Source: DASZTU01 sp035547675
GTDB taxonomy: Bacteria; Pseudomonadota; Alphaproteobacteria; Rhizobiales; Devosiaceae
Direction of reading: 5' to 3'
DNA: 64,000 nt
Assembly (NCBI GenBank): GCA_035547675.1
Contig: DASZUI010000056.1
Location: forward strand, 3,094 to 67,093
Positions 10,034-17,906 of the stretch are shown one piece after another. A program made the translations under genes and the position numbers. Each line of letters begins with the position of its first letter. Position 1 is the first letter of the stretch. Below the pieces are notes generated by a model. That model saw nothing but the letters and a program-made list of their open reading frames with translations. It made no database searches and had not been told where the DNA came from.

Positions 10034-10076
10034 TTCAATTCCCCTTCGCGGGCCGGAGGCGTAATGGGCGGAAACC

Positions 10077-10108
10077 CCATTACTTCCCTAACACGAGGGA
10101 AGAAATGG
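10077..10108 (-). promoter_or_regulatory. Intercistronic hairpin between binding-protein and permease genes
   Basis: Arms 10077-10089 and 10096-10108 pair over 12 of 13 positions (core CTTCCCT/AGGGAAG, extended by CCATT/AATGG) around a 6-base loop. It lies in the 93-base gap after the binding-protein stop. There is no T run, so mRNA stabilisation or partial termination is more likely than full termination. Confidence 0.6.
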
Positions 10109-10126
10109 TGTTCCCGCACGCATTTG

Positions 10127-11368
10127 TCATTGGCACTTGTGCTCCGGCTCGTCTTCGCCAAGCGTATCTAGATCGTTGGTCTGGTGCAGGAACCCGGGCA
10201 GCGGCGGCGCCACGATCACCGCGTCCGAGGTCGCCAGCACCAGCGGCTGGCGCAGCTGCCCGTCCCAGGGGCGGAAGTTGAGCGCATAGCCCTTGGCGCC
10301 GTCGAGCGCCAGGTCCTGGCTCTTGAGATAGGCGTCGATCTTGTCGGGCGACGAAACATCGGGCGACCGGCCATAAGCGTCGGAAACCGCCTTGGCGGCC
10401 ATCCATGTGCTCCAGTCCGCGCCCGTCATCTCGCGGCGGTGATCGGTGGCCTTGAGGAAGCGGGAGGTGACCTGCGTCGCCCCGTCGCGGTCCCAGGACC
10501 AGTGCCACTCCACCGGCACCAGTCCTTCGGTACCGACGACCGGCCGGGGGAGCTGGGTCGAATATTGCAAATAGCGCCCATATTCGCCCTCGCTGTCGGC
10601 GACGAACACCACGTCGTAATCGATGCCCCCCGTCACCAGCAGCGCATTGTTGTTTTCCTGGCTGTCCGGCGTGCGCGACAGGGTGAACATGCGCGTATCC
10701 ACCACGTTGAGCCGCAGCCGGGCGGCCGACGTCTTGAAGGCGTCGGCGATCTGCTTGTCGCGCGGCAGCGGGCCCTGCAGCACCAGCACCTTGTTCCAGT
10801 TGCGCGTCTTCAGGTACTGCACCAGCCCGTCCTCCAGCATGCGGTCGGAAGCCGCCGTATGCAGCAGATTGGCGTAGCAGCGGTCGCGCAGGAAATCGCC
10901 ATGCGCCGAGGCATTGATCAGCGTGACGTCGAGCCCCTTGGTCTGGGCCGCAAGCTGGTCGACCATGTCGTCGGGCAGGTCGAGGATCACGAACCGCTCG
11001 CCCTTGCCCACCATGGCCTTCACCTTGGCGACAAGATCGTTGATGTCGGTGCCCTTCTCCGCGTCGAGGCTCAGGATGAAGCCGTTGGCCTTGGCCACGA
11101 TCGCCTCGTCGGCAAGACCCATCTGCGCGCCGGTCACCGGGTCGTCCGGCGGCGCCACCTGGATATCGGTGAACGTCAGGACCGGCGCGTTGCGCGGATC
11201 GTTGACGACGCCGAGATAGCCGATGGCGACGTTCTTGGGTGCCGCATTGGCGACGTTCGGGTCGGTGCTGGCGGCGGGCAGCTTCACCTTGGCCTCCACC
11301 GCGGCGCTGGTGCAGACCAGCGCGAGGGCCGAGGCCGCCAGCAGGGGGAGGATGCGGCGCTCAGTCAT
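10127..11368 (-). CDS. PQQ-associated ABC system substrate-binding protein
   Basis: A 413-residue exported protein (signal peptide ending about residue 26, ...SAAVEA) with the two-lobed periplasmic-binding-protein fold of the branched-chain amino acid receptor type, belonging to the family found with PQQ-dependent dehydrogenases. It starts 8 bases inside the 3' end of the propeller gene, so the two are coupled. The C-terminus ends in an unusual HKCQ. Together with an ABC-2 permease it forms an odd import-receptor/export-permease pairing. The ligand is unknown; an alcohol, its oxidation product, PQQ or a metal complex are all possible. Confidence 0.83.
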   Translation of the reverse strand: MTERRILPLLAASALALVCTSAAVEAKVKLPAASTDPNVANAAPKNVAIGYLGVVNDPRNAPVLTFTDIQVAPPDDPVTGAQMGLADEAIVAKANGFILSLDAEKGTDINDLVAKVKAMVGKGERFVILDLPDDMVDQLAAQTKGLDVTLINASAHGDFLRDRCYANLLHTAASDRMLEDGLVQYLKTRNWNKVLVLQGPLPRDKQIADAFKTSAARLRLNVVDTRMFTLSRTPDSQENNNALLVTGGIDYDVVFVADSEGEYGRYLQYSTQLPRPVVGTEGLVPVEWHWSWDRDGATQVTSRFLKATDHRREMTGADWSTWMAAKAVSDAYGRSPDVSSPDKIDAYLKSQDLALDGAKGYALNFRPWDGQLRQPLVLATSDAVIVAPPLPGFLHQTNDLDTLGEDEPEHKCQ

Positions 11369-12341
11369 CGATGACCACGCTGTGCGGCGTACGGCCGGCG
11401 GGGATCGACTTCACCGGCTTCATTGTCTGCATGTCGACGATGGTGATGTCATCCGACAGGCCGTTGGTGACGATCGCGGTCTTCTCGTCGCGCGACAGGC
11501 CCACGCCCCAGGCGCGCTTGCCCACCAGCACATAGGAGAGCACCTGCTTGGTGTGCGCATCGACGATCGCGATGTTGTTCGCACGCCCCAGCGTCAGCAG
11601 CACCTTGGAGCCGTCTTTGGTGATCGCCATGCCGACCGGCGTCACGTCTTCCTCGCGGAACCCGGGCGGCACGAAGGTGAGCTGGGCGGTAACCGTGTTG
11701 GTCGCCCGGTCGATCACATCGACTTCGCTCGACAGCTCGCAGGAAACCCAGAGCTCCTTGCCGTCGGGGGTGAGCACGAAGCGGCGCGGCCGCGTGCCGA
11801 CGACGATGTTCTTGGTCACGGTGCCGGTCGCCGTATCGATGACATGCACCATGTCGGCCACTTCGGAAGTGGCGTAGAGCGTCTTGCCGTCCTCCGACAG
11901 GATCACGCCCTCCGGTTCGGCACCCGTCGGCACGTCCTGCAGCGACTGGCCGGTGTCGATGTCGAGCTTTTCAATGCGGGAATCTTCTTCGTCCGAGACG
12001 TAGAAGGACTTCTCGTCGGCCGAAAGCTCGAACATTTCCGGGCTCGGGCCGGTCGGGATCTGCTTGATGTCGGTCAGCTTGCCGACATCGATCACGTCGA
12101 TCGTGTCGTCGTCGCCGCACGCCACATAGAGCAGCGTGTGATCGTTGTTGAAGTGCATGTCGCGCGGACGATGCGAGGTCGGGATCGACTTGATCTTGTT
12201 GAAGCTCGGGTCATAGACGATGACCTCGTTGCTCTTCTCGTTCGAAACGAAGATGTTGCCCGTGCCCTTCGCCATGGCCGGTGCGCTGAGCGCGCCCAGG
12301 ACCAGCAGCGAACCGAGGGCGATGGAGAATGCTTTCATCAT
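11361..12341 (-). CDS. YVTN-type beta-propeller protein of PQQ-dependent catabolism
   Basis: A 326-residue periplasmic protein with a signal peptide (ending APAMA, about residue 24) followed by seven YVTN-like blades (NIFVSNEKSNEVIVYD, LLYVACGDDDTIDVID, SFYVSDEEDSRIEKLD and so on). It belongs to the beta-propeller family tied to PQQ-dependent catabolism. The likely start is the first of two adjacent ATGs at 12341, overlapping the TAA of the preceding gene (TAATGATG). A scaffold or sensor role beside the binding protein is inference. Confidence 0.85.
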   Translation of the reverse strand: MMKAFSIALGSLLVLGALSAPAMAKGTGNIFVSNEKSNEVIVYDPSFNKIKSIPTSHRPRDMHFNNDHTLLYVACGDDDTIDVIDVGKLTDIKQIPTGPSPEMFELSADEKSFYVSDEEDSRIEKLDIDTGQSLQDVPTGAEPEGVILSEDGKTLYATSEVADMVHVIDTATGTVTKNIVVGTRPRRFVLTPDGKELWVSCELSSEVDVIDRATNTVTAQLTFVPPGFREEDVTPVGMAITKDGSKVLLTLGRANNIAIVDAHTKQVLSYVLVGKRAWGVGLSRDEKTAIVTNGLSDDITIVDMQTMKPVKSIPAGRTPHSVVIDD

Positions 12342-12805
12342 TACTGGACCAGAACCGTTCCCTTGAGGCCCCTGTTCTCGAAGCCCGGCGTATAGAAGTC
12401 GAACTGCCCGGGCATCAGGGGAATGAACTGGATCGTCATCGTGCCGGCGTCGTCGAACTCGATGCGGTCGAGGCATTGGGTATGCACTTCGTTGGCGTTG
12501 TTGTCGCCCGACACGATCTGGCTGATCCAGGAACTCGCGAACAGCTCGGGCGCGGCGAGCCCGATATCCTCTTCTTCGCCGTCGGACGAGACCGTCCACC
12601 AGTAGAACTTGCCGGTTTCGAGGCTGTAGCTGGTCTGCGAATATTTGAGATCGGCGGTATCGATCTTGAGCTCCGGCAGCTTGATCGGGTCATGCGCGAG
12701 ATTGCCCTTGGCGAAGCTCGGCCCGGCGGCCAGCCCGGTCGCCGCCATGGCCGCAAGGCCCCCGGCTATCGAATACAGGGCGCGGCGGCGCGTAAGCAGG
12801 GTCAC
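12341..12805 (-). CDS. Tat-exported cupredoxin-like protein without type-1 copper ligands
   Basis: A protein of about 154 residues. The GTG at 12805 is chosen because GAGGGAG lies 9 bases upstream and the sequence then opens with a Tat-like signal (TRRRALYSIAGG). The mature part resembles a cupredoxin fold and ends MPGQFDFYTPGF...GLKGTVLV, where active cupredoxins carry the Cys-His-Met ligand loop. Those ligands are absent, so type-1 copper binding is unlikely. It is the first gene of the minus-strand operon with the propeller, binding protein and permease. Function unknown. Confidence 0.7.
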   Translation of the reverse strand: MTLLTRRRALYSIAGGLAAMAATGLAAGPSFAKGNLAHDPIKLPELKIDTADLKYSQTSYSLETGKFYWWTVSSDGEEEDIGLAAPELFASSWISQIVSGDNNANEVHTQCLDRIEFDDAGTMTIQFIPLMPGQFDFYTPGFENRGLKGTVLVQ

Positions 12806-12861
12806 TTGGCAAATCTCCCTCGGCTGGTTGCCAGGACGGCATAGCGCACGCTGCACCACCG

Positions 12862-12892
12862 GCAATGTCCGGTTTGCAATAAAAGACATTGC
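12862..12892. promoter_or_regulatory. Candidate operator between divergent genes
   Basis: Perfect inverted repeat GCAATGTC (12862-12869) and GACATTGC (12885-12892), centre to centre about 23 bases, in the 194-base region between the divergent cupredoxin-like and ATPase genes. Position and symmetry suit a dimeric regulator. No binding protein can be assigned from sequence. Confidence 0.4.
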
Positions 12893-12999
12893 GATCGCCA
12901 ATGTGCCCCGATGCTAGGCCGGTAGCGAGGCGGGAGACGCCGCGGCCATTCGGGCCGTTCGCCCCGTCCCGGTGCAGCCGGACCGATTGAGGAACGCCA

Positions 13000-13779
13000 G
13001 TGAGTCCAGAAGATCAGCCGCTCGTCATGCACCTGGCCGATGTGTCCAAGTCTTACGGCAAGTTCACCGCGCTCAAGGGTATCAGCCTCGACATCGGCCC
13101 CTCCGAGCTCGTCGGCCTCCTGGGCCCGAACGGGGCCGGGAAGTCGACCCTGTTCCAGATCGCCGCCGGTCTGTTTGCTCCGGATAGCGGCACAGTGGAA
13201 TTGTTCGGCCTCAATTACCGAAGCAACAGCGCCGACATCCTGTCGCGGCTCGGCGTCGTGTTCCAGTCGCGCTCGGTCGACCTCGACATGACCGTTCGGG
13301 CCAACCTCGCCTTCCACGGCGCGCTGTTCGGCCTTGCCGGGCGGGAGCTGCGGTCCCGCATCGAGGAAGTGACCGACCTGCTCGAGATCGCGGACCTGAT
13401 CAAAAAGCCGGTGCGCACGCTCTCCGGCGGCAACCAGCGCCGGGTCGAGATCGCCCGCGCGCTGCTCAACCATCCCGATTTGCTGCTGATGGACGAGCCC
13501 TCGGTGGGGCTCGATGCGACCACCCGCCGCATGCTGGTCGCCCACATGCAGGTGGTGCGGCAGAAGCGCGGCACCTCGATCCTCTGGGCGACCCACCTCG
13601 TCGAAGAGGTGGCCCATGCCGACCGCATCGTGCTCATACGCAGCGGCGAGATCATCCGGCAGGGCACGCCGGCCGAGCTGAATGCCGCGGCCGGCACCGC
13701 CGACCTCACCGAGGCCTATATTACCCTCTCGGGCGGCAATCGCGAGGCGGTGGAGGCGGCTGCCCCCACCGAGGGATGA
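13000..13779 (+). CDS. ATP-binding subunit of the PQQ-associated ABC system
   Basis: A 259-residue ABC ATPase: Walker A GPNGAGKST (42-50), Q-loop VVFQSRS, signature LSGGNQRR, Walker B LLLMDEP, H-loop THLVEEV. It is of the ABC-2 (drug/exporter-like) branch matching the PQQ-linked ATPase family. GTG start with GAGGAA 6 bases upstream. It is divergent from the operon that encodes its partners, so the regulatory region between them probably co-ordinates both. It ends 5 bases before the convergent SNase-like gene. Confidence 0.9.
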   Translation: MSPEDQPLVMHLADVSKSYGKFTALKGISLDIGPSELVGLLGPNGAGKSTLFQIAAGLFAPDSGTVELFGLNYRSNSADILSRLGVVFQSRSVDLDMTVRANLAFHGALFGLAGRELRSRIEEVTDLLEIADLIKKPVRTLSGGNQRRVEIARALLNHPDLLLMDEPSVGLDATTRRMLVAHMQVVRQKRGTSILWATHLVEEVAHADRIVLIRSGEIIRQGTPAELNAAAGTADLTEAYITLSGGNREAVEAAAPTEG

Positions 13780-13784
13780 AGCTT

Positions 13785-14318
13785 CTACTTGAGCGGCGAA
13801 TGATTTTGCTTGGCGCGGTATTCCCAGGGATTCTCGAGCGTGATGCCGTCGGCATAGAAGCCCTGCTTGGCCGCCTTGGCCGCCTTGGCGTCGGCCAGAT
13901 AGGCCTTGCTTTGCGGGTCGTGCGGATAAGGCAGGGCGAGGCCCTGCTTGATCAGCACGTCGCCGACATCCTGGTCGCCCACTTTGCAGGTGCCGCCGCG
14001 CCGGCCGAGCGGGTCGGGCGCGCCGGTCAGCGTGCAGGTCACCGTGGGCGCCGACTTGACCGTCTGGTCGAGGACCGCGAAGGCGGTGTCGGCGCATTGC
14101 CACAGCTTGTTGCCCGCCTCGTAGCAGGGCTGGTTGGCCTCGGGCGCATCGATGCCCAGGAGGATCACCCGGGTGTCGTTCACCTTGATGATGTCCGGCC
14201 CGATGGCCTCTGCCGGCCCGGTGACGGTATCGGCCGATTGCGCCAACGCCGCCATCGGCGCGAGCAGCGTCAGGCAGGCGGCGAGCGCGCCGAGGCGCGT
14301 CAGGAATTCCAGTCTCAT
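13785..14318 (-). CDS. Secreted thermonuclease-like (SNase fold) protein
   Basis: A 177-residue protein with a signal peptide (ending ALA, about residue 26) and a staphylococcal-nuclease-like OB fold. The GIDAPE motif supplies the Asp and Glu, and LGRRGG the second Arg. The position of the first catalytic Arg (five residues before the Asp, normally in VRLLGIDAPE) is Ile, so nuclease activity is doubtful. Four Cys suggest disulfides. ATG at 14318 with GGAGAG 5 bases upstream. It is divergent from the pentapeptide-repeat gene (63-base gap). Its link to the PQQ locus is positional only. Confidence 0.75.
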   Translation of the reverse strand: MRLEFLTRLGALAACLTLLAPMAALAQSADTVTGPAEAIGPDIIKVNDTRVILLGIDAPEANQPCYEAGNKLWQCADTAFAVLDQTVKSAPTVTCTLTGAPDPLGRRGGTCKVGDQDVGDVLIKQGLALPYPHDPQSKAYLADAKAAKAAKQGFYADGITLENPWEYRAKQNHSPLK

Positions 14319-14381
14319 TACACTCTCCAGTCCAAACAACGCGATCGGGCGCAATCGCCCGCTGCGCAAAGGGGAAATGCC

Positions 14382-15152
14382 ATGCCCAAAGCCATGCACA
14401 AGAAACTCGCGATCGCCCTGCTTCTGGCCGCGGGCGCGGTGGCGCCGGCCTATGCCGATAACGTCGGAGACCTGCTGTCGGGCGTCCGCAAGGAGTGCCG
14501 CGGCTGCGACCTCCACGGGGTCAGCTTCAAGAAGGCCGACCTCTCGGGCGTCGATTTCACCGGCGCGAACCTCGCGGGCGCCAGCTTCCATCGCGCCGTC
14601 CTGAAAGGCGCCATCTTCGACAAGGTCAAGGCGGACGGTGCGAATTTCAACCTCGCCGATCTCTCGAATGCGAGCTTCGTCGGCGCCACGCTGACCAACA
14701 CCATGTTCTATGAGGCCCAGCTCGATGGCGCCAAGCTCGACGGCGCCGACCTCAAGGGCACCCATGTGCAGCGGGCCCGCATGACCCGTGTCTCGGCCGT
14801 CAAAAGCGATTTCGACCAGGCCACGATGACCGAGGTCCGGCTCAATTTCGCCAAGCTCCAGGGCGCCTCGCTGGTCAGCGCCAACCTTGGGCAGGCCAGC
14901 GTCGGCAATACCGATTTCGACGACACTCATGTCGATCACGCCAATCTGCAATACGCCAAGGCGTCCAACGCCACCTTCCGCGGCGCCACCATCAACCAGA
15001 CCGATTTCTATGGCGCGCAATTGCGGAACATCGATTTCGGCAAGGCCACCATCACGGCAAATCGCTTCACCACCGCCGACCTGAGCGGCGCAACCTTCGA
15101 CGGCGCGCAGCTCGCCAACAACTACATGGCCGACGGCCATCTGCAGCAATAG
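14382..15152 (+). CDS. Exported pentapeptide-repeat protein with N-terminal CxxC
   Basis: A 256-residue protein: signal peptide (ending APAYA), then KECRGCDLHG with a CxxC pair, then more than 30 tandem A(D/N)LXX-type pentapeptides (ADLSGVDFTGANLAGASF...) that should form a right-handed quadrilateral beta-helix. ATG at 14382 has GGGG about 8 bases upstream. A paralogue with the same layout is at 34372-35256, again beside a quinoprotein module. Most characterised pentapeptide proteins are cytoplasmic, so the exported CxxC form is unusual. A structural partner role for the dehydrogenase or cytochrome is inference. Confidence 0.8.
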   Translation: MPKAMHKKLAIALLLAAGAVAPAYADNVGDLLSGVRKECRGCDLHGVSFKKADLSGVDFTGANLAGASFHRAVLKGAIFDKVKADGANFNLADLSNASFVGATLTNTMFYEAQLDGAKLDGADLKGTHVQRARMTRVSAVKSDFDQATMTEVRLNFAKLQGASLVSANLGQASVGNTDFDDTHVDHANLQYAKASNATFRGATINQTDFYGAQLRNIDFGKATITANRFTTADLSGATFDGAQLANNYMADGHLQQ

Positions 15153-15219
15153 CCCCGGGTGGGAACACCGGCCCGGCGGGCGGGCGACGGCATGGCGGCG
15201 CCCGCCCCGCATCCCGTGC

Positions 15220-15795
15220 TTACTGGTAGTCGTTGCAGGCCGCCACCGGCTTGCCGAAGTACTCCAGGCACTCGGCCTTGGTGATGGGGCCGCGTCCCTT
15301 GATCTTCTGCTGCACATAGGCCACCACGTTGATGATGTCCTGCGCGCCGATCACATTGCCGCGCTGCGGCGGCATGCCGGTGGTGTAGTCGGCCATCGTC
15401 GTGCCGTAGCAGCGCTTGTCCTTGTAGGCCAGCGCGTCGTGATAGGGCATCGCGCTGCCCGGTATGCCGCAGCTCACCACCTGGATCATGGAATTGGTAT
15501 CGAGCTGCGTCTCGCGCAGATTGGCGGCAATGCCCGGCGAGCGCGGATTCTTGCCGGTAATGCCGTCGCCCGGCCAGCCATGGCAGTTCACGCAGTTCGC
15601 GGTGGTCTGGAACACGATCTTGCCGCGCGCGACATTGGGCGGCTGCGTGGCCGCGGCGAGCTCGATGGCTGGCGATTGCGTGGGGTCGCCGGCACTTGCG
15701 GCCGGCGTTGCGTTGTCGGCGATGGCGGCGCTTGCAAGGCCGGGCGCCAGCAAAGCGACGGCCGCGGCCGTGCGGAAAAAGCGATTGAACATCAT
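15220..15795 (-). CDS. Cytochrome c, probable electron acceptor of the upstream quinoprotein
   Basis: A 191-residue periplasmic mono-haem cytochrome: signal peptide, haem site CVNCH (68-72), then a distinctive conserved region LRETQLDTNSMIQVVSCGIPG and MPYHDALAYKDKRCYG, and a C-terminal tail GRGPITKAECLEYF. Extra cysteines outside the haem site could form disulfides. Homologous to the cytochromes at 18758 and 33736, which share all these blocks. It is encoded right after the quinoprotein gene, as cytochromes serving PQQ-alcohol dehydrogenases usually are. Confidence 0.88.
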   Translation of the reverse strand: MMFNRFFRTAAAVALLAPGLASAAIADNATPAASAGDPTQSPAIELAAATQPPNVARGKIVFQTTANCVNCHGWPGDGITGKNPRSPGIAANLRETQLDTNSMIQVVSCGIPGSAMPYHDALAYKDKRCYGTTMADYTTGMPPQRGNVIGAQDIINVVAYVQQKIKGRGPITKAECLEYFGKPVAACNDYQ

Positions 15796-15816
15796 GGTCC
15801 GTCCATCGATTTGAAT

Positions 15817-15842
15817 GCCTGCCGGGCTCACACCCGGCAGGC
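15817..15842 (-). promoter_or_regulatory. Intercistronic hairpin after quinoprotein gene 1
   Basis: Perfect 10-bp stem GCCTGCCGGG/CCCGGCAGGC with a 6-base loop, between the dehydrogenase stop and the cytochrome start. The identical stem, with a different loop, occupies the equivalent place at 19353-19378. Likely an mRNA processing or stabilising element that sets the dehydrogenase:cytochrome ratio. Confidence 0.65.
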
Positions 15843-15893
15843 TGGGTTTCGTTCTTTGATGTAGAGGCGCCGGCGGGGCGACCCCGTCCGGCG

Positions 15894-17666
15894 TCAGAGC
15901 GTAAAGACGTAGAGCATATTGGCGGGCGCCTTTGCCTTCACGTCGGCGTGTCCGAGGTCGGCCGTCGCCGGCCCGCCCAGAACGGCCACATATTCCTTGC
16001 CGTTGATCGAGAAGATGGACGGCGGCGCTTCGATGGAGTTGCCGATATTGATCGACCACTTCTGCGATAGGTCCTTCTTGTCATAGGCGGCAAAGGTACC
16101 GTCGGTCTGGCTGGCGAACACCAGGCCCGGCGTCACCGCCACCCCGGCATAGCTGGGATAGGGCAGGTTGGTCTTGGCGACCTGCTTGCCCGTGGCAACG
16201 TCATAGGCGAACACCGAGCCGGTCTGCAGCGTCGGATTGGTCGAGGCACCGCCCTCGAAGAGCTGGCCGGGCTTGACCGCATTGGGCGCCACCGGCTGGT
16301 TCTGGATATTCGAGCAGCCTTCGATGCCGGCCCCATAGGCGACTCCGGTGGTCGGATCGACCGCCGAGGGGAAGTAGTTGATGCCGCCCTGAATGTTCGG
16401 GCAGGTATCGATATTGGAGCCGCCGCGGGTAATGGCGCCCGTCGCATAGACCTGCTCGTCCTTGCTCGGGTCGAACTCGACCGGCAGGCCGGTCTTGGGG
16501 TCGAGGCCCTTCGTCCAGGTCAGCTTGCTCACATAGGGCGTACCCTGGATGAATTCGCCATTGGTCCGGTCGAGCGTGTAGAAGATGCCGTTACGGCCGA
16601 AATGCGCCAGCACCTTGCGGTCCTCGCCATTGACCTTCACGTTGACGAGCTGCTGCGTACCCACTTCGTCATAGTCGTGGTAGTCGCCCGGCGTGTACTG
16701 GAAATACCACTTCAGCTTGCCTGTATCGGCGTCGAGCGCCACGGTCGAATTGGTGTAGAGGTTCCGGCCCGGGCGGTATTGCGGGTCGAACATCGGCACC
16801 GGATTGCCCGTGCCCCAGTAGATCGTCTTGGTCGACGGATCGTAAGAGCCCGTCACCCAGGTCGCGCCGCCGCCGGTCTTCCAGCAGTCGGGGTTCTTGG
16901 CCTCGTCGCACTTCCACGTATCCGAGCCGGGCTGGCCGGGTTCGGGAATGGTGTAGAAGCGCCAGTCCTCCTTGCCGGTCTTGGCATCGAGCGCCGCGAT
17001 GAAGCCGCGGGTCGCCCAGTCGCCGAAGGCCTGCCCGACGATGATCTTGTCGCCCACCACGAGCGGCGCCGCATCGAAGCCTTCGCCGGGGTTCTTCGTC
17101 ACCTGCGTCTGCCATACGACCTGCCCGGTGGCGTCGTCGCAGGCCACCACGCGCCCGTCGCTGAGATTGGTGATGACGGTATTCTCGTAGAGCGCCAGGC
17201 CGCGATTGGCGAGCAGCACGCTGGCCGTCGGGTCCTTGGTGATGCCGGTGTCGCAGGTCCAGAGCACCTTGCCCACCTTGCCCGATGTCGCATCGATCTT
17301 GTAGGGCGTACCCCAGCCGTCGGTCACATAGAGGAAGCCGTCCTTGGCGAGCGGCGTGCCCTCCAGTGCGCCATAGCCGAAGGCGTCGGGCTCGAGCCCG
17401 CCGAGCGGCACGGCAAAGGCCAGCTTCAGGCCGGAGGCATTCTCCGGGGTGATTTCATTGAGCGGCGAATAGCGGTTGGAATCATAGGTCTTGTTGACCA
17501 TCAGCCAGTTGCCGGCCTCCGACGAGTCGCCGGCACCCGCCTTGGCCAGGCGCTCAGCCGATACCGGATCGCCGGTCGCCGCCGCATCCTGCGCAAAAGC
17601 CGGGGCAAACATGGCGATCGCCGAGACCGTCATGAGGCCACCGAGCCACAAACTCCTGGATTTCAT
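15894..17666 (-). CDS. PQQ-dependent alcohol dehydrogenase, lanthanide-type signature (paralogue 1)
   Basis: A 590-residue periplasmic quinoprotein of the eight-bladed methanol/ethanol dehydrogenase superfamily; signal peptide ends AFA (residue 25). The catalytic Asp331 lies in HDYDE and is followed two residues later by Asp333, the extra Asp diagnostic of lanthanide-using enzymes. Other expected metal-site positions are Asp216 (Glu in most relatives) and Asn288 in GTGNP. The vicinal Cys-Cys usual before NRG is Ser-Val here. ATG at 17666 follows GGGAGGA. It is followed by its cytochrome. Close to the 19405 protein (shared VPLGGLEPD, YTPGDYHDYDE). Confidence 0.9.
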   Translation of the reverse strand: MKSRSLWLGGLMTVSAIAMFAPAFAQDAAATGDPVSAERLAKAGAGDSSEAGNWLMVNKTYDSNRYSPLNEITPENASGLKLAFAVPLGGLEPDAFGYGALEGTPLAKDGFLYVTDGWGTPYKIDATSGKVGKVLWTCDTGITKDPTASVLLANRGLALYENTVITNLSDGRVVACDDATGQVVWQTQVTKNPGEGFDAAPLVVGDKIIVGQAFGDWATRGFIAALDAKTGKEDWRFYTIPEPGQPGSDTWKCDEAKNPDCWKTGGGATWVTGSYDPSTKTIYWGTGNPVPMFDPQYRPGRNLYTNSTVALDADTGKLKWYFQYTPGDYHDYDEVGTQQLVNVKVNGEDRKVLAHFGRNGIFYTLDRTNGEFIQGTPYVSKLTWTKGLDPKTGLPVEFDPSKDEQVYATGAITRGGSNIDTCPNIQGGINYFPSAVDPTTGVAYGAGIEGCSNIQNQPVAPNAVKPGQLFEGGASTNPTLQTGSVFAYDVATGKQVAKTNLPYPSYAGVAVTPGLVFASQTDGTFAAYDKKDLSQKWSINIGNSIEAPPSIFSINGKEYVAVLGGPATADLGHADVKAKAPANMLYVFTL

Positions 17667-17906
17667 GTGTTCCTCCCAAATTCTCGTTGGATGACCATTC
17701 TTGGCACCGCCGCACCCATGGTTCGCCAATCTAAGGTATAGGGAAATCGAAGCAGTATTGCCGGGCGGGCCGGCAGGCGGCTGCCGCCGCCCGCGCGAGC
17801 ACTATTTGGAGGAACTGCGTTTTCGCGGGGCCGCCGGGCTGGCGAGCGCGGGGCAGGCGCGCGATTGCTGCTCGCGTCTGCCTTTGATTCCCGCCGGCGC
17901 GCCCGA

